The position numbers and the translations under genes were made by a program. Under the pieces are notes generated by a model that was not told the DNA's origin, did not search any database, and was given only the letters and a program-made list of their open reading frames with translations. Positions 18,427-28,008 of a DNA stretch of 64,000 bases are shown piece by piece. Position 1 is the stretch's first letter, and every line of letters starts with the position of its first letter. This stretch comes from Achromobacter dolens (GTDB lineage Bacteria; Pseudomonadota; Gammaproteobacteria; Burkholderiales; Burkholderiaceae_B): positions 55,384-119,383 of the forward strand of contig NZ_CADIJW010000014.1 in assembly GCF_902859745.1 (NCBI RefSeq). Direction: 5' to 3'.

Positions 18427-19677
18427 ATGTTTGACCGCAACCTCACCCTCTCCAAGGCTGACCCGGATGTCTGGGCCGCCATCCAGAAGGAAGACGTTCG
18501 CCAGGAACAGCACATCGAGCTGATCGCTTCGGAGAACTACGCCAGCCCGGCCGTCATGGAAGCCCAGGGCACGCAGCTCACGAACAAGTACGCCGAAGGC
18601 TACCCGGGCAAGCGCTACTACGGCGGTTGCGAATACGTCGACGTGGTCGAGCAACTGGCCATCGACCGCCTGAAGCAGATCTTCGGCGCCGAAGCCGCCA
18701 ACGTGCAGCCCAACTCGGGTTCGCAGGCCAACCAGGGCGTGTATATGGCCGTCCTGAAGCCGGGCGACACGGTGCTGGGCATGAGCCTGGCCGAAGGCGG
18801 CCACCTGACGCACGGCGCCTCGGTCAACGCCTCGGGCAAGCTGTACAACTTCATCTCGTACGGCCTGGATGAAAACGAGGTCCTGAACTACGCCCAGGTC
18901 GAGCAGCTGGCCAAGGAACACAAGCCCAAGCTGATCGTCGCCGGCGCCTCGGCCTACGCCCTGCACATCGACTTCGAGCGCATGGCCCGCATCGCCCACG
19001 ACAACGGCGCGCTGTTCATGGTCGACATCGCCCACTACGCCGGCCTGGTGGCCGGTGGCGCCTACCCCAACCCGGTGCCGCACGCCGACTTCGTCACCTC
19101 GACCACGCACAAGTCGCTGCGCGGCCCGCGCGGCGGCGTCATCATGATGAAGGCCGAGTTCGAAAAGGCCGTCAATTCGGCCATCTTCCCCGGCATCCAG
19201 GGCGGTCCGCTGATGCACGTCATCGCCGGCAAGGCCGTGGCCTTCAAGGAAGCGCTGGAACCCGAATTCAAGACCTACGCGCAGCAAGTGGTCAAGAACG
19301 CCAAGGTGCTGGCCGACACGCTGGTCAAGCGCGGCCTGCGCATCGTTTCGGGCCGCACCGAAAGCCACGTCATGCTGGTGGACCTGCGCTCCAAGGGCAT
19401 CACGGGCAAGGAAGCCGAAGCGGTGCTGGGCCAGGCCCACATCACGGTCAACAAGAATGCCATCCCGAATGATCCGGAAAAGCCCTTCGTGACCAGCGGC
19501 ATCCGCCTGGGCACCCCGGCCATGACGACCCGCGGCTTCACCGAAGCCGAGGCCGAGCTGACCGCCAACCTGATCGCCGACGTGCTGGACAACCCGCGCG
19601 ACGAGGCCAACATCGCCGCCGTGCGCGCCAAGGTCAACGAACTGACCTCGCGCCTGCCGGTGTACGGCAAGAAGTAA
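18427..19677 (+). CDS. glyA: Serine hydroxymethyltransferase
   Basis: A 416-residue PLP enzyme that interconverts serine and glycine and supplies one-carbon units to tetrahydrofolate. The PLP lysine is in [13 protein letters not shown] (Lys229); [14 protein letters not shown] near residue 28 and [14 protein letters not shown] near 59 are invariant landmarks. The length is standard. nrdR follows after a terminator, a neighbourhood conserved in many proteobacteria. Confidence 0.98.
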   Translation: MFDRNLTLSKADPDVWAAIQKEDVRQEQHIELIASENYASPAVMEAQGTQLTNKYAEGYPGKRYYGGCEYVDVVEQLAIDRLKQIFGAEAANVQPNSGSQANQGVYMAVLKPGDTVLGMSLAEGGHLTHGASVNASGKLYNFISYGLDENEVLNYAQVEQLAKEHKPKLIVAGASAYALHIDFERMARIAHDNGALFMVDIAHYAGLVAGGAYPNPVPHADFVTSTTHKSLRGPRGGVIMMKAEFEKAVNSAIFPGIQGGPLMHVIAGKAVAFKEALEPEFKTYAQQVVKNAKVLADTLVKRGLRIVSGRTESHVMLVDLRSKGITGKEAEAVLGQAHITVNKNAIPNDPEKPFVTSGIRLGTPAMTTRGFTEAEAELTANLIADVLDNPRDEANIAAVRAKVNELTSRLPVYGKK

Positions 19678-19710
19678 TGCGACGGCGGATCTTTTCCGCC
19701 CGTGGCTGAC

Positions 19711-19745
19711 AAGGACGGCTCCGCGAGGGGCCGTCCTTTTGTTTT
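19711..19745 (+). terminator. Intrinsic terminator after glyA
   Basis: Stem AAGGACGGCTCC with GGGGCCGTCCTT around a GCGA loop, followed by a T-rich run at 19737-19745. Confidence 0.85.
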
Positions 19746-19883
19746 CAGGCCAATGGCGCTTGCGCGCCGGCGGTCATCGTGGCAAAAATAATAGGGACGA
19801 ATTTGTCATAGTCGACGCGGACAGACTGTCGCATCGTTACAATATCGGCGAATTATTGCTTTCCGTGTTTTCAGGGATCACAC

Positions 19884-20363
19884 ATGCGGTGTCCATTTTG
19901 CGGCAACTCCGAAACGCAGGTCGTCGACAGCCGTGTCTCGGAAGAGGGCGACGCGATCCGCCGCCGGCGCCGTTGCCAGTCCTGTGACAAGCGCTTCACC
20001 ACTTATGAGCGGGTGGAGCTGGCGCTGCCTTCCGTGGTCAAGCGCAATGGCAGCCGCAGCGACTACGATCCCGCCAAGCTGCGCGCCAGCCTTAGCCTGG
20101 CGCTGCGCAAGCGCCCGGTCAGCACCGAGGACGTGGACGCGGCAGTGGCCCGCATCGAGGAACAACTGCTGGCCAGCGGCCTGCGCGAAGTGGCCTCCGG
20201 GCACATCGGCGAGCTGGTCATGAACGAACTGCGCAAGCTCGACAAGGTAGCCTACGTGCGCTTCGCCTCGGTCTACAAGAGCTTCGAGGACATCGGCGAG
20301 TTCGTCGAGGCGATCCGCGAGATGCAGGGGCCGGTGCTGCCCGGCAAGCTGCGCAAGGAATGA
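19884..20363 (+). CDS. nrdR: Transcriptional repressor NrdR
   Basis: A 159-residue repressor of ribonucleotide reductase genes. The N-terminal zinc ribbon has CPFC at residues 3-6 and CQSC at 31-34; an ATP-cone domain follows (about 49-139, starting [12 protein letters not shown]). It senses ATP/dATP and binds NrdR boxes. Start and length match the family exactly. Confidence 0.97.
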   Translation: MRCPFCGNSETQVVDSRVSEEGDAIRRRRRCQSCDKRFTTYERVELALPSVVKRNGSRSDYDPAKLRASLSLALRKRPVSTEDVDAAVARIEEQLLASGLREVASGHIGELVMNELRKLDKVAYVRFASVYKSFEDIGEFVEAIREMQGPVLPGKLRKE

Positions 20364-20379
20364 CGCCGTCGCGCGGGTC

Positions 20380-20515
20380 GGCCTGTCGCAGCCCGGCTTG
20401 TCGCGGCCCGGCCTGACGCGGCCCGGCCTGACGCAGCCGACCTGACGCAGCCGACCTGACGCAGCCGACCCCGACGCGGCCTGACCCGTAGGCGGCCAGA
20501 CCCGTAGGCGGCCGC
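20380..20515 (+). repeat. Degenerate short tandem repeats between nrdR and the GlxA-type gene
   Basis: About nine imperfect copies of a 14-16-bp unit (GGCCTGACGCGGCCC / GACCTGACGCAGCC) are followed by two copies of GACCCGTAGGCGGCC. No gene is visible. The repeat is fully GC-rich and lies in the convergent intergenic space. Confidence 0.8.
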
Positions 20516-20550
20516 CGTGGCGCTACCGGCGCCCTGCCGCCCGGCGCGCG

Positions 20551-21516
20551 CTATGGCGCCACCGTCCGCGCCATGCTGGGCGTCTGCGGCTGGAACCGGC
20601 GCCACACGCGGCGCAGGTGCTGGGCCGAGCCGAAGCCCGATTTCTCCGCCACCAGCTCCAGATTCAAGCGCGTTTCGCGCAGCATGTCGCGCGCCAGCGC
20701 CACGCGTATCTGATACAGGTAGTCCATGGGCGTGCAGCCTGCGTGCTCGCGGAACAGCCGCGTCAGGTGGCGCGGGCTGGTGTGGGCCTGTTCGGCCAGC
20801 GACTGCGCCGACCACGGCGCCGCCGGGTTGCGCACCACCGCGTCCTGCACGCGGTGCACGCCCGGATGCATGTGGTTGCGGTGTTCAAGCCAGGGCGACA
20901 GCGCCGAGTCGGTGCCGGCGCGGCGCTGGTACACCACCATGTCGCGCGCCACTTCGCTGGCCACGCGCGGGCCGCAATGGCGCGACACCATGTGCAGCGC
21001 CAGGTCGATGCCGGCGGTGATGCCGGCGCTGCTGACCAGGTTGCCGTCCTCCACGAAGATGCGGTTGTCGTGCACCCGGGCGCTGGGATCCAGGTCGGCC
21101 AGTTGCGCCAGGCAGCTATGGTGGGTAGTGCATTCGCGTTGACGCGTCAGGCCGGCCGCCGCGGCGAACAGGGCGCCGGCGCAGACCGTCATCAGCGTGA
21201 AGCCGTCGGCCGGATGGCGCTGCGCCAGCCAGTCGATGATCAGACGGGCCTCGGGCTCATCCAGGCGGATGTGCTTGCCGACCACGCCGGACACGATCAC
21301 CAGCGCCTCGGGCGGCAGTTTCTCGGGCAGCGGCTGGATCCGGGCCAGGTGCAGGCCGGGAATGCCGCTTTCGACTTCGGTGGACGGGCCGCAGAAATGC
21401 TGGGCGAAGGCGTCCGGGCACAGCTTGTTGGCGACCCGGAACGCCTCGGCCGGCCCGGCCACGTCGAGCAGCACGATTCCCCGGGGCAGGACGAAGTGCA
21501 CGGGAATCATGGCCAT
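20551..21516 (-). CDS. GlxA-family transcriptional regulator (DJ-1/PfpI + AraC)
   Basis: A 321-residue regulator. The N-terminal DJ-1/PfpI-like domain (about 1-190) carries Cys112 in TVCAGALFAAA at the nucleophile-elbow position, and the C-terminal AraC-type DNA-binding domain (about 215-310) contains SLAEQAHTSPRHLTRLFREHAG and the second helix-turn-helix RVALARDMLRETRLNLELVAEKSGF. Relatives such as GbdR, CdhR and ArgR of Pseudomonas control quaternary-amine or amino-acid catabolism. It sits 6 bp downstream of an isochorismatase-like gene on the same strand, so the two probably share an operon and a substrate. Confidence 0.9.
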   Translation of the reverse strand: MAMIPVHFVLPRGIVLLDVAGPAEAFRVANKLCPDAFAQHFCGPSTEVESGIPGLHLARIQPLPEKLPPEALVIVSGVVGKHIRLDEPEARLIIDWLAQRHPADGFTLMTVCAGALFAAAAGLTRQRECTTHHSCLAQLADLDPSARVHDNRIFVEDGNLVSSAGITAGIDLALHMVSRHCGPRVASEVARDMVVYQRRAGTDSALSPWLEHRNHMHPGVHRVQDAVVRNPAAPWSAQSLAEQAHTSPRHLTRLFREHAGCTPMDYLYQIRVALARDMLRETRLNLELVAEKSGFGSAQHLRRVWRRFQPQTPSMARTVAP

Positions 21517-21522
21517 GCCGTC

Positions 21523-22092
21523 CTATTGCGCGTCGGCGAAGACGTCGGCGGCGCGGGCGATGCGGGCGAAGCGGCCGTGCAGCACCAGTTCGGTGGCGTC
21601 GCGGATCTCGGCCGGCGTGTAGTGCTTGCCCGACGGACTCTGCATCGCGAAGGTCAGCGTGGCGTCGGTCGGGAACACCACCTTGAAGCCGTCATCGCTG
21701 GCGTGGCGCGTGGTGGTCTCGCAGCACTGTTCGGTGCGGATGCCGCTGACGATGACGCCTTGGATGGCGTGCTTGCGCAGCCAGTCCCGCAGCGTGGCGC
21801 CGTCGGCGTCCTTGGCGTAGAGCGAGGAATGCACGGTCTTGTGGAACACGGCGTCGGGGGCGATGCGCAGTTCCTTGAGCGTCTTGACGTGGCCGGAAGC
21901 CAGCGAGAACGGGTTGGCCGGGTCGTTGGCGGCGCTGATATGGAACACCTGCAGCACCGGGATGTCGCGGGCGCGGGCGGCATCGATCAGGCCCTGCAGT
22001 TGCGAGACGAATGCCGGGTATTCCGATTCGTCCCAAAACGGACGCTGGCGGAAGGAATCCTGGACGTCGATGACGATCAATGCTTGTTTCAT
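21523..22092 (-). CDS. Isochorismatase-like cysteine hydrolase
   Basis: A 189-residue hydrolase of the isochorismatase superfamily (nicotinamidase-like). The catalytic Asp9 is in IVIDVQDSF, a Lys is in VFHKTVHSS, and the nucleophile Cys is in SGIRTEQCCE. The start at 22092 (MKQALIVIDV) is the family's standard; the frame is open upstream to 22185. Substrate unknown. It is cotranscribed with the GlxA-type regulator. Confidence 0.88.
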   Translation of the reverse strand: MKQALIVIDVQDSFRQRPFWDESEYPAFVSQLQGLIDAARARDIPVLQVFHISAANDPANPFSLASGHVKTLKELRIAPDAVFHKTVHSSLYAKDADGATLRDWLRKHAIQGVIVSGIRTEQCCETTTRHASDDGFKVVFPTDATLTFAMQSPSGKHYTPAEIRDATELVLHGRFARIARAADVFADAQ

Positions 22093-22293
22093 GGCGGCGG
22101 GCTCCGTGCCGTGGGATTTCGGGAGGTACGTGGCGTATTGTGGTCCTGCCCCGGCTCCCGGGCGAGGCCGTCCCGAGACCAGCATCGGCCCAAAACGGAC
22201 ATGGCTTTCGGGTCGCTTGAATCATCATAGCGCGCCGGCCCAGGACGGCGGGCGTGGCGTGCCGGCGATCCGCCGCGGACATACAATCGCTGC

Positions 22294-23448
22294 ATGATGA
22301 AGAACCCCAGCGAATCCGACGACCTGTCCTGGATGCGGCGCGCCCTGGCCCTGGCGCAGACCGTCATGTACTCGACCGCGCCCAACCCTCGGGTGGGCTG
22401 CGTCATCGTGCGTGACGGCCGGGTGCTGGGCGAAGGCGCGACCCAGCCGCCCGGCGGCCCGCACGCGGAAGTCTGCGCCCTGCGCGATGCCCAGGCGCGC
22501 GGCGAATCGGTGGCGGGGGCCACCGTCTATGTCACGCTGGAGCCGTGCAGCCATTTCGGCCGCACGCCGCCGTGCGTCGACGCGCTGCTGGCGGCTGCGC
22601 CGGCGCGCGTGGTGGTGGCGATCGGCGATCCCAATCCGCTGGTCAACGGCAAGGGGCTGGCGCGGCTGCGCGAGGCCGGCATCGCCGTCACCACCGGCAT
22701 TTGCCGCGAAGAGGCGCTGGCCCTGAATGCCGGTTTCATCTCGCGCATGAGCCGCGGGTTGCCCTGGACCTGGCTCAAGATGGCGACGTCGCTGGACGGC
22801 CGCAGCGCGTTGCACAACGGCCTGTCGCAATGGATCACCGGGCCCGAGGCGCGCGCCGACGGCCATCACTGGCGCGCCCGTAGTTGCGTGGTGCTGACCG
22901 GCATCGGCACCGTGCTCAAGGATGATCCGCAACTGACCGTGCGCAGCGTCCAGACGCCGCGCCAGCCGCGCCGGGCGGTGGTCGACGGCCGTTTCGAGAT
23001 TCCCGAGGACGCGCGGCTGTTCGACGGCGGCGAGGTCATCGTGTTCACGGCCCGCGCCGACGCCGCCAAGCAGGCGCGGCTGGAGGCCCGCAACGTGCGG
23101 GTGGTGGCGCTGCCCGACGAGACGCCCGACCGGGTCGACCTGCCGGCGATGATGCGCTGGCTGGCCGCGCAGCAGTTCAACGAAGTCCACGTCGAAGCCG
23201 GCGCCGGCCTGAGCGGCGCGCTGGTCGCGGCCGGCTGCGTCGATGAGCTGCTTATCTATATGGCGCCGATGCTGCTGGGCGACGCCGCCGGCGTGGTCAA
23301 GCTGCCCATGCTGGAAAGGTTGGACGCCGCCCCGCGCTACGAATTCATCGAGGCGGAGCGGGTGGCGGCCGATCTGCGTGTGCGGGCGCGGGTACCCGAG
23401 CATTGGCGCGGTCTGCTGCGAAGGGTCGAACTGCCCGCCGCCGGGTAG
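22294..23448 (+). CDS. ribD: Bifunctional riboflavin deaminase/reductase RibD
   Basis: A 384-residue riboflavin-synthesis enzyme. The N-terminal deaminase domain has the zinc-site motif H57-A-E59 and PC85SHFGRTPPC94; the C-terminal reductase domain begins near residue 153 (WTWLKMATSLDGRSA) and contains the VEAGAGLSGAL NADPH-site region. It performs two consecutive steps on the pyrimidine intermediate. No FMN riboswitch was recognised in the short upstream region. ribE and ribBA are not in the window. Confidence 0.96.
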   Translation: MMKNPSESDDLSWMRRALALAQTVMYSTAPNPRVGCVIVRDGRVLGEGATQPPGGPHAEVCALRDAQARGESVAGATVYVTLEPCSHFGRTPPCVDALLAAAPARVVVAIGDPNPLVNGKGLARLREAGIAVTTGICREEALALNAGFISRMSRGLPWTWLKMATSLDGRSALHNGLSQWITGPEARADGHHWRARSCVVLTGIGTVLKDDPQLTVRSVQTPRQPRRAVVDGRFEIPEDARLFDGGEVIVFTARADAAKQARLEARNVRVVALPDETPDRVDLPAMMRWLAAQQFNEVHVEAGAGLSGALVAAGCVDELLIYMAPMLLGDAAGVVKLPMLERLDAAPRYEFIEAERVAADLRVRARVPEHWRGLLRRVELPAAG

Positions 23449-23467
23449 CCCTGGGGCGCGTCGATAT

Positions 23468-25963
23468 TCAAAGGCCGTTCTGGCGCCGCCTGTCGCCGCC
23501 CGTCGGGGTGCCATTGCGCCAGGCCCACAGCCCGGCGCCGAGCGCCGCCAGCGCCAGCAGGCCGCCCGCGATCAGGAGGCCCGGATGCTGCTTGCGGACA
23601 CGTTCCCAGGCCTTCCAGGCCTGGATGTAGTGAAAGCGCGAGGCCGAGTGGAAGTCCGGTTCGGGGCATTCGCGGCCGAAGGTGTCGCTGAAGGGCACCT
23701 GGGCGCCCTGGTCCACATAGCGCAGGTAGATGGCGGTGGCACGCTCCGGCGTGTCATCGATCACGTAGCGGGCGCCTCGGCAAAGCGTGGCCGCGAAGGC
23801 CTGCGAGCGCGTGGGCAGTTCGTCGGCGGCCTTCATCGCGTAGTCGGCGGCGATCTGGCGGTAGTGATAGCGCACGTTGGGCCGCGCCTCGCTGGCCGCG
23901 TAGCGTGCGCGTTCCTCCTGCGTCACGTAGGGGCCCGGCAGATCCGCCTCGGCACGCTGCCGCGGCGTTTCCATCGGCACATCGGTATCGGCGCGGGGCT
24001 CGCGCCACCAGGGGGTGGCGTCGCGGCCGGCGCCGGCGGAATAGTTGCCTGCATAGACGGCGTAGTCGGGGCCCTGTTCGTAGCCCATGATGCGCATGCC
24101 GTCGCGGCGCGCCAGGGTGGCGGCGGTGTACCAGGCCTCGGCGCGGGAGGTGCGGCCCCAGGCGTTGCCCGCGGCCCGCAGCGCTTCGCCGTATTGCGCG
24201 GCGCGCTGGCGGACATCGGATTCCCGGATCGTCCAGTTGCCATCGGCATAGTCGAGCGTGGCGAAGCGGGGATCGGAGTCCGCGGGGAAGTAGGGCAGGG
24301 CCTCGGCCACCCGGTTTTCGCGCACCAGCCGCCGTGCCAGCAACTGGCGCAGGCGGTCGTGCACGGGCGGCTGGTTCAGCCGGCTCCATTCGTAGAACTG
24401 GTCGGTCGTGTAGCGGCTGAAGCCCGGCGGCCGCGATGGCGCGGGCGGGGGCGGCGGCAGCCGGTCGACATAGGCCTTGAGCTCATCGGTCGTCAGCACG
24501 CGTTCGGCCACGTAGGCCGCGTCGTTCCAATAGGGCGAGAGCGGCCAGCCCTCTTCCGGCGGCGGGGCGCCATCGCCTGCCACCGCGGCCCGGTACAACT
24601 GGTCCAGGGCTTCGACGTATTGGCCGCGCGACAGCGACAGCACGCCCTGTTCGCCTTTGAGCAGGGCGCCGGCCTCCGCCTCGACGCTGCCGTCGCCGCG
24701 CGGAAATGCGTCGACCGCGCGGGCGTAGGCCTGGGCGGCCAGTTCGTTGTCGCCGCGCCGGATCGCCAGCTTGGCGCGCACCCACCAGGCCAGCGCCGTG
24801 TCGAGCCGGGAGGCCAGGGCTTGCGCCAGGTCGTAGCGGCCGACGCGGTAGGCCAGCGCCGCGACCCGGTCGGCGTTGTCGATCCGTCGCGGGTCCTGTG
24901 TCTGCAGCGCGGCCACCAGCGATTGCAGCGCGGGGTTGGGCGTGACGTTGGGCGTGCCGTCGGCGGCGTCGGCCAGGCTCAGGCGGCCGGTCGCCTCGAA
25001 GTTGGCGAAGGGGTCGCGCGCGCTGTCGGGTTTGCCGTCGACGATGTCGCCCAGTCGGGCCAGACCGTACGCCACCAGCAGGCGCTGGCCGACCGGGTCC
25101 TCGATCAGGCGGATGGCGCGCGTCGGCGCGGCCAGCGCCCAGTCGGCCATCAGGCGCAACGATTCGCGGCCGCTGACTGAACCGCGCGCGGCCTGGGCGG
25201 CATACAGGCGCACGGCCTGCTGCAAGTCGCGCGGCGCGATCGCATCCATGCAGGGCGAGGCGTTGAACAGGTCTTCGTAGGCGCATTGGCCGAGGCTGCC
25301 GGACAATGACAGGCGCGCTTCCTGGCCGTAGCTGGCGACGGCCAGGCCCAGGGGGTCGGGCGCGCCTTGCCGCGCCAGTTCGCGCACCCGGGCATAGGCT
25401 TGCGCCGGGTGATCCGTCTCCGGCGTGGTTCCGATGTCCCCGATTTCGGCCAGCAGATAGGCCGCCCAGACGCTGCGGGTCGCGGCCTGCTCCGCTGGCA
25501 GCGCCAGGATGGCCAGCAGGCGCTGGCGCGCGCGTTCCAGGCGCGGTTCGTCCGGCGCCTGGGCGGCGCTGCGGTAGTCCACCGCGGCGGCGGCGTAGAG
25601 CCGCGCGGCTTCCGGCAGGCCTGCGCCGGCGGCATAGGCCTGGTCGCCGTCGGGACGGGCGCGCATCGCCCGCGCCTGTTCCCGTTGCGCTGGCGTCAAC
25701 GCCGTGTCGAACGCTTCAGGAATGGCGTTGGAGCGGTAGCTGCCGTCGGGCAGCAAGGGTGATTCGTTGGCCCGCAGTGTGTCCGTGGCCGGCAGCAGCC
25801 GCGCCGCCTCGTACGCGAACGAGTTGGCGGGCGTGCCCTGCAGCGTGCCGGCGCGGTCGTCCAGCAATTGTGGCGGGAAGTCCGGGCCGCAGGCGATGAC
25901 GATGCCGGCGCCGGCGGCGCAGGCCAGCAGCAGCGCGGCGGCAAGCGATTTACGGTTGTACAT
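23468..25963 (-). CDS. Large exported TPR-like protein of unknown function
   Basis: An 831-residue protein. It has a signal sequence with a lipobox-like IVIACG (Cys25), a long helical-repeat body rich in Ala, Arg, Leu and paired aromatic residues that looks like TPR or Sel1-type repeats, a proline-rich linker (PPPPPAPSRPP, around residue 490), and a hydrophobic C-terminal segment (about 795-815, LLIAGGLLALAALGAGLWAW). The start at 25963 was chosen because it gives the signal sequence; upstream frame belongs to the preceding gene. It starts inside the end of the DUF3142 lipoprotein gene (14-bp overlap), so the two proteins are made together and probably act together in the envelope. Function not recognised. 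Confidence 0.75.
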   Translation of the reverse strand: MYNRKSLAAALLLACAAGAGIVIACGPDFPPQLLDDRAGTLQGTPANSFAYEAARLLPATDTLRANESPLLPDGSYRSNAIPEAFDTALTPAQREQARAMRARPDGDQAYAAGAGLPEAARLYAAAAVDYRSAAQAPDEPRLERARQRLLAILALPAEQAATRSVWAAYLLAEIGDIGTTPETDHPAQAYARVRELARQGAPDPLGLAVASYGQEARLSLSGSLGQCAYEDLFNASPCMDAIAPRDLQQAVRLYAAQAARGSVSGRESLRLMADWALAAPTRAIRLIEDPVGQRLLVAYGLARLGDIVDGKPDSARDPFANFEATGRLSLADAADGTPNVTPNPALQSLVAALQTQDPRRIDNADRVAALAYRVGRYDLAQALASRLDTALAWWVRAKLAIRRGDNELAAQAYARAVDAFPRGDGSVEAEAGALLKGEQGVLSLSRGQYVEALDQLYRAAVAGDGAPPPEEGWPLSPYWNDAAYVAERVLTTDELKAYVDRLPPPPPAPSRPPGFSRYTTDQFYEWSRLNQPPVHDRLRQLLARRLVRENRVAEALPYFPADSDPRFATLDYADGNWTIRESDVRQRAAQYGEALRAAGNAWGRTSRAEAWYTAATLARRDGMRIMGYEQGPDYAVYAGNYSAGAGRDATPWWREPRADTDVPMETPRQRAEADLPGPYVTQEERARYAASEARPNVRYHYRQIAADYAMKAADELPTRSQAFAATLCRGARYVIDDTPERATAIYLRYVDQGAQVPFSDTFGRECPEPDFHSASRFHYIQAWKAWERVRKQHPGLLIAGGLLALAALGAGLWAWRNGTPTGGDRRRQNGL

Positions 25964-27173
25964 GGAAGCTCGGGGTTGCGGAGTCACAGCGGATCCATCC
26001 AATGGCGCGTTCGGCGCCGGCGCGCAGCAGTCCGTCCTGCGCGCGGCGAAGATAGCTGCCCTCGCGGTCGTATTCAAGGGTGTAGCCGTTGATGCCGTCG
26101 GCGGCGTTGCAAGTGGCGTCGAGCCGCACGGTAAACGGGAGCGCGGTGTCGGCGTTGCCGCGGTTGGCCAGGCGCACGTCGCGCGCGCCGCCGGCGCCGG
26201 GCGCGGCGGCGGTCACTTCGAGCTGCGGCGTCAGCGGCTGGCGCGCCAGCACGGCGCGCCAGGTCGGCAGGCTCCAGGCTCGCGTGTCGGCCTGGGTCGG
26301 CAGGCGGAACCAGACGATGCCGCTCAGTCCCGCCGGGCGATCGCGGTCGAGCGTCGCGACGAAGGCCGCCATCGCGTCGGGCGTGACCAGCAGTTCGGCC
26401 GAACGGCCGCCCGGCATCAACGCCGGGCGTTCGCTTTCGACCGTGGCGATCCTGCCACGTTCGTCCCAGGCGACGCGGCTGCCATAGGAAGGCAGCGCCA
26501 CGCGCCAGGGTTTGTCGGCATGGCGGGCGTAGGCATCGAGCCAGGCGCGGGCTCGCCTGGCGTCGAACAGGCCTTGCGTTGGGTTCTGCACGGCGTGGAC
26601 CTGCAGCACGGTTTCGTCCGGCACCGCCAGCAATGCGGGCAGCGCGGGACTGTCAAGCCAGGTCGGCAGGGCGGTGATCGATAACGGCAGGCTGGCGCCG
26701 AGGCGGGTCTTGAGCTTCGCCATCAAGGCGGCATAGTCCGGCAGCTTCGACGTGGCGCAGTCGTAATCGATTTCCAGGCCAGCCAGCGTGACGCCGGCCC
26801 GGCCCCATGCCGCCAGCGCGGCGGCGGCGCGATCGGCGATGTCGGCGGCGGGCAAGTCGTTGACGCGGCCATCCAGCCGCAACACCAGCACCACGGGTCG
26901 TTGTGACGCGGCCAGCGCGGCCAGATCGGGCGCCGCGTCGAACCAGGCGCCGTCGGCGCGCAGTTCGGCCGCCAGCACTCGCCATGACCGCACGGCATCC
27001 GCGCCCTCGGCCAGCGCGCTGACCAGCGCCGGCGTCCATTGCCGTTGCCAGACATAGGCGTCGTTGGGCAGGGGTGGGACGGCGCGTTCACACGCGGCCA
27101 GCAATAGCACGCCGCACACAGCCGCCAGACGCCGCCAGCGCATCGGCGCGCGGACGATGCGGAGCCCTTGCAT
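25950..27173 (-). CDS. DUF3142-like lipoprotein
   Basis: A 407-residue protein with a clear lipoprotein signal (GVLLLAAC, Cys28). The mature part resembles DUF3142 proteins: VVLVLRLDGRVNDL, AGLEIDYDCATSKLPDYAALMAKLK around residue 150 (a TIM-barrel-like glycosidase strand with acidic residues) and GIVWFRLPTQADTRAW. That layout suggests a divergent glycoside-hydrolase-like barrel, but catalytic competence is not shown. An ATG at 27197 is also open. It is the first gene of a pair with the 831-residue protein. Confidence 0.75.
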   Translation of the reverse strand: MQGLRIVRAPMRWRRLAAVCGVLLLAACERAVPPLPNDAYVWQRQWTPALVSALAEGADAVRSWRVLAAELRADGAWFDAAPDLAALAASQRPVVLVLRLDGRVNDLPAADIADRAAAALAAWGRAGVTLAGLEIDYDCATSKLPDYAALMAKLKTRLGASLPLSITALPTWLDSPALPALLAVPDETVLQVHAVQNPTQGLFDARRARAWLDAYARHADKPWRVALPSYGSRVAWDERGRIATVESERPALMPGGRSAELLVTPDAMAAFVATLDRDRPAGLSGIVWFRLPTQADTRAWSLPTWRAVLARQPLTPQLEVTAAAPGAGGARDVRLANRGNADTALPFTVRLDATCNAADGINGYTLEYDREGSYLRRAQDGLLRAGAERAIGWIRCDSATPSFHVQP

Positions 27174-28008
27174 GAGGGGGCGCGGGCGGGGCGGCATGAT
27201 GGGATAGAAAGCGCTTTAAGGCAGTGTCGTGCGCGGTTTCGCGGATGCGTGATTCTATCCTTGACGCCGCTAGGGGTATTAGCACTCTCGATGCCTGGCT
27301 GCCAACCCACCGCGTGATAGCCGCGGACCATCGGCCGCATAGCGTTTGCCCGCGCGGTTCGTGGCGGGATGGCAGCAAGTTTGGGAGCGATTCTTGCGTG
27401 TCTGTCTCGAAGCATCCCACAGCTTTTTTTTACCGCGTGAGCACAAATGAATTGCCACAAAACCGTCAATTCGGCTTAAGCTAGGTCATGACTTGGCGCT
27501 ACGCGCGCATGGCTTGCTCCATAACCCGCCACGCGCCCTCGTCACCACGGATTCCAGTGTCGCGTACCGGCGCTTTTCACAAACCGGACCGATACGTCGC
27601 TGAACGCAGTCGCCTTGCGCCGTTCAGACCGTTCGCTGCCATCGCATAGCGGACGCACCGGCCTTGTGTGCCGGATCATAAGAATCCACCGGGATATCTC
27701 ATCCCTTCAAATCATTGCTGACCATTTCGTACGTGGCTGCGTCATGCGCCCGTTCTACAGCGATATGCTGAAGGCGAACGAGTGAACTTATTCACGTTGG
27801 TTGCAATCCCTGACGGAACTTGTGTCTCAAGGGTGCAGCCTAAACGGAAGGGGCCCGATCGTGCTCATGGTCGATGTGTGGCGAAAGCAACATACGACCG
27901 TGCCGAAATTGCTAATAGCGAGATTGACTAGTCACGCCGAAGCACTGAGGCACACAATGGGGACACGTAGGGACGTCATGGCTTTTTCGCGTGTTGTAGG
28001 AGGTTTCC
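27174..28008. other. Long intergenic region before prkA, no gene recognised
   Basis: About 835 bp with lower GC than the flanks. Short open frames exist, but none has a convincing ribosome site or codon pattern. It includes an inverted repeat GTGAA-CTTA-TTCAC at 27782-27795. It probably holds the promoter and a long leader for the stress-induced prkA operon; a non-coding RNA or a decayed gene cannot be excluded. Confidence 0.4.

Noticed and set aside
27494-27509. Sigma-54 promoter for prkA
   Set aside because: Only the GG and GC cores match; the -12 element is poor, and it is 500 bp from the gene.
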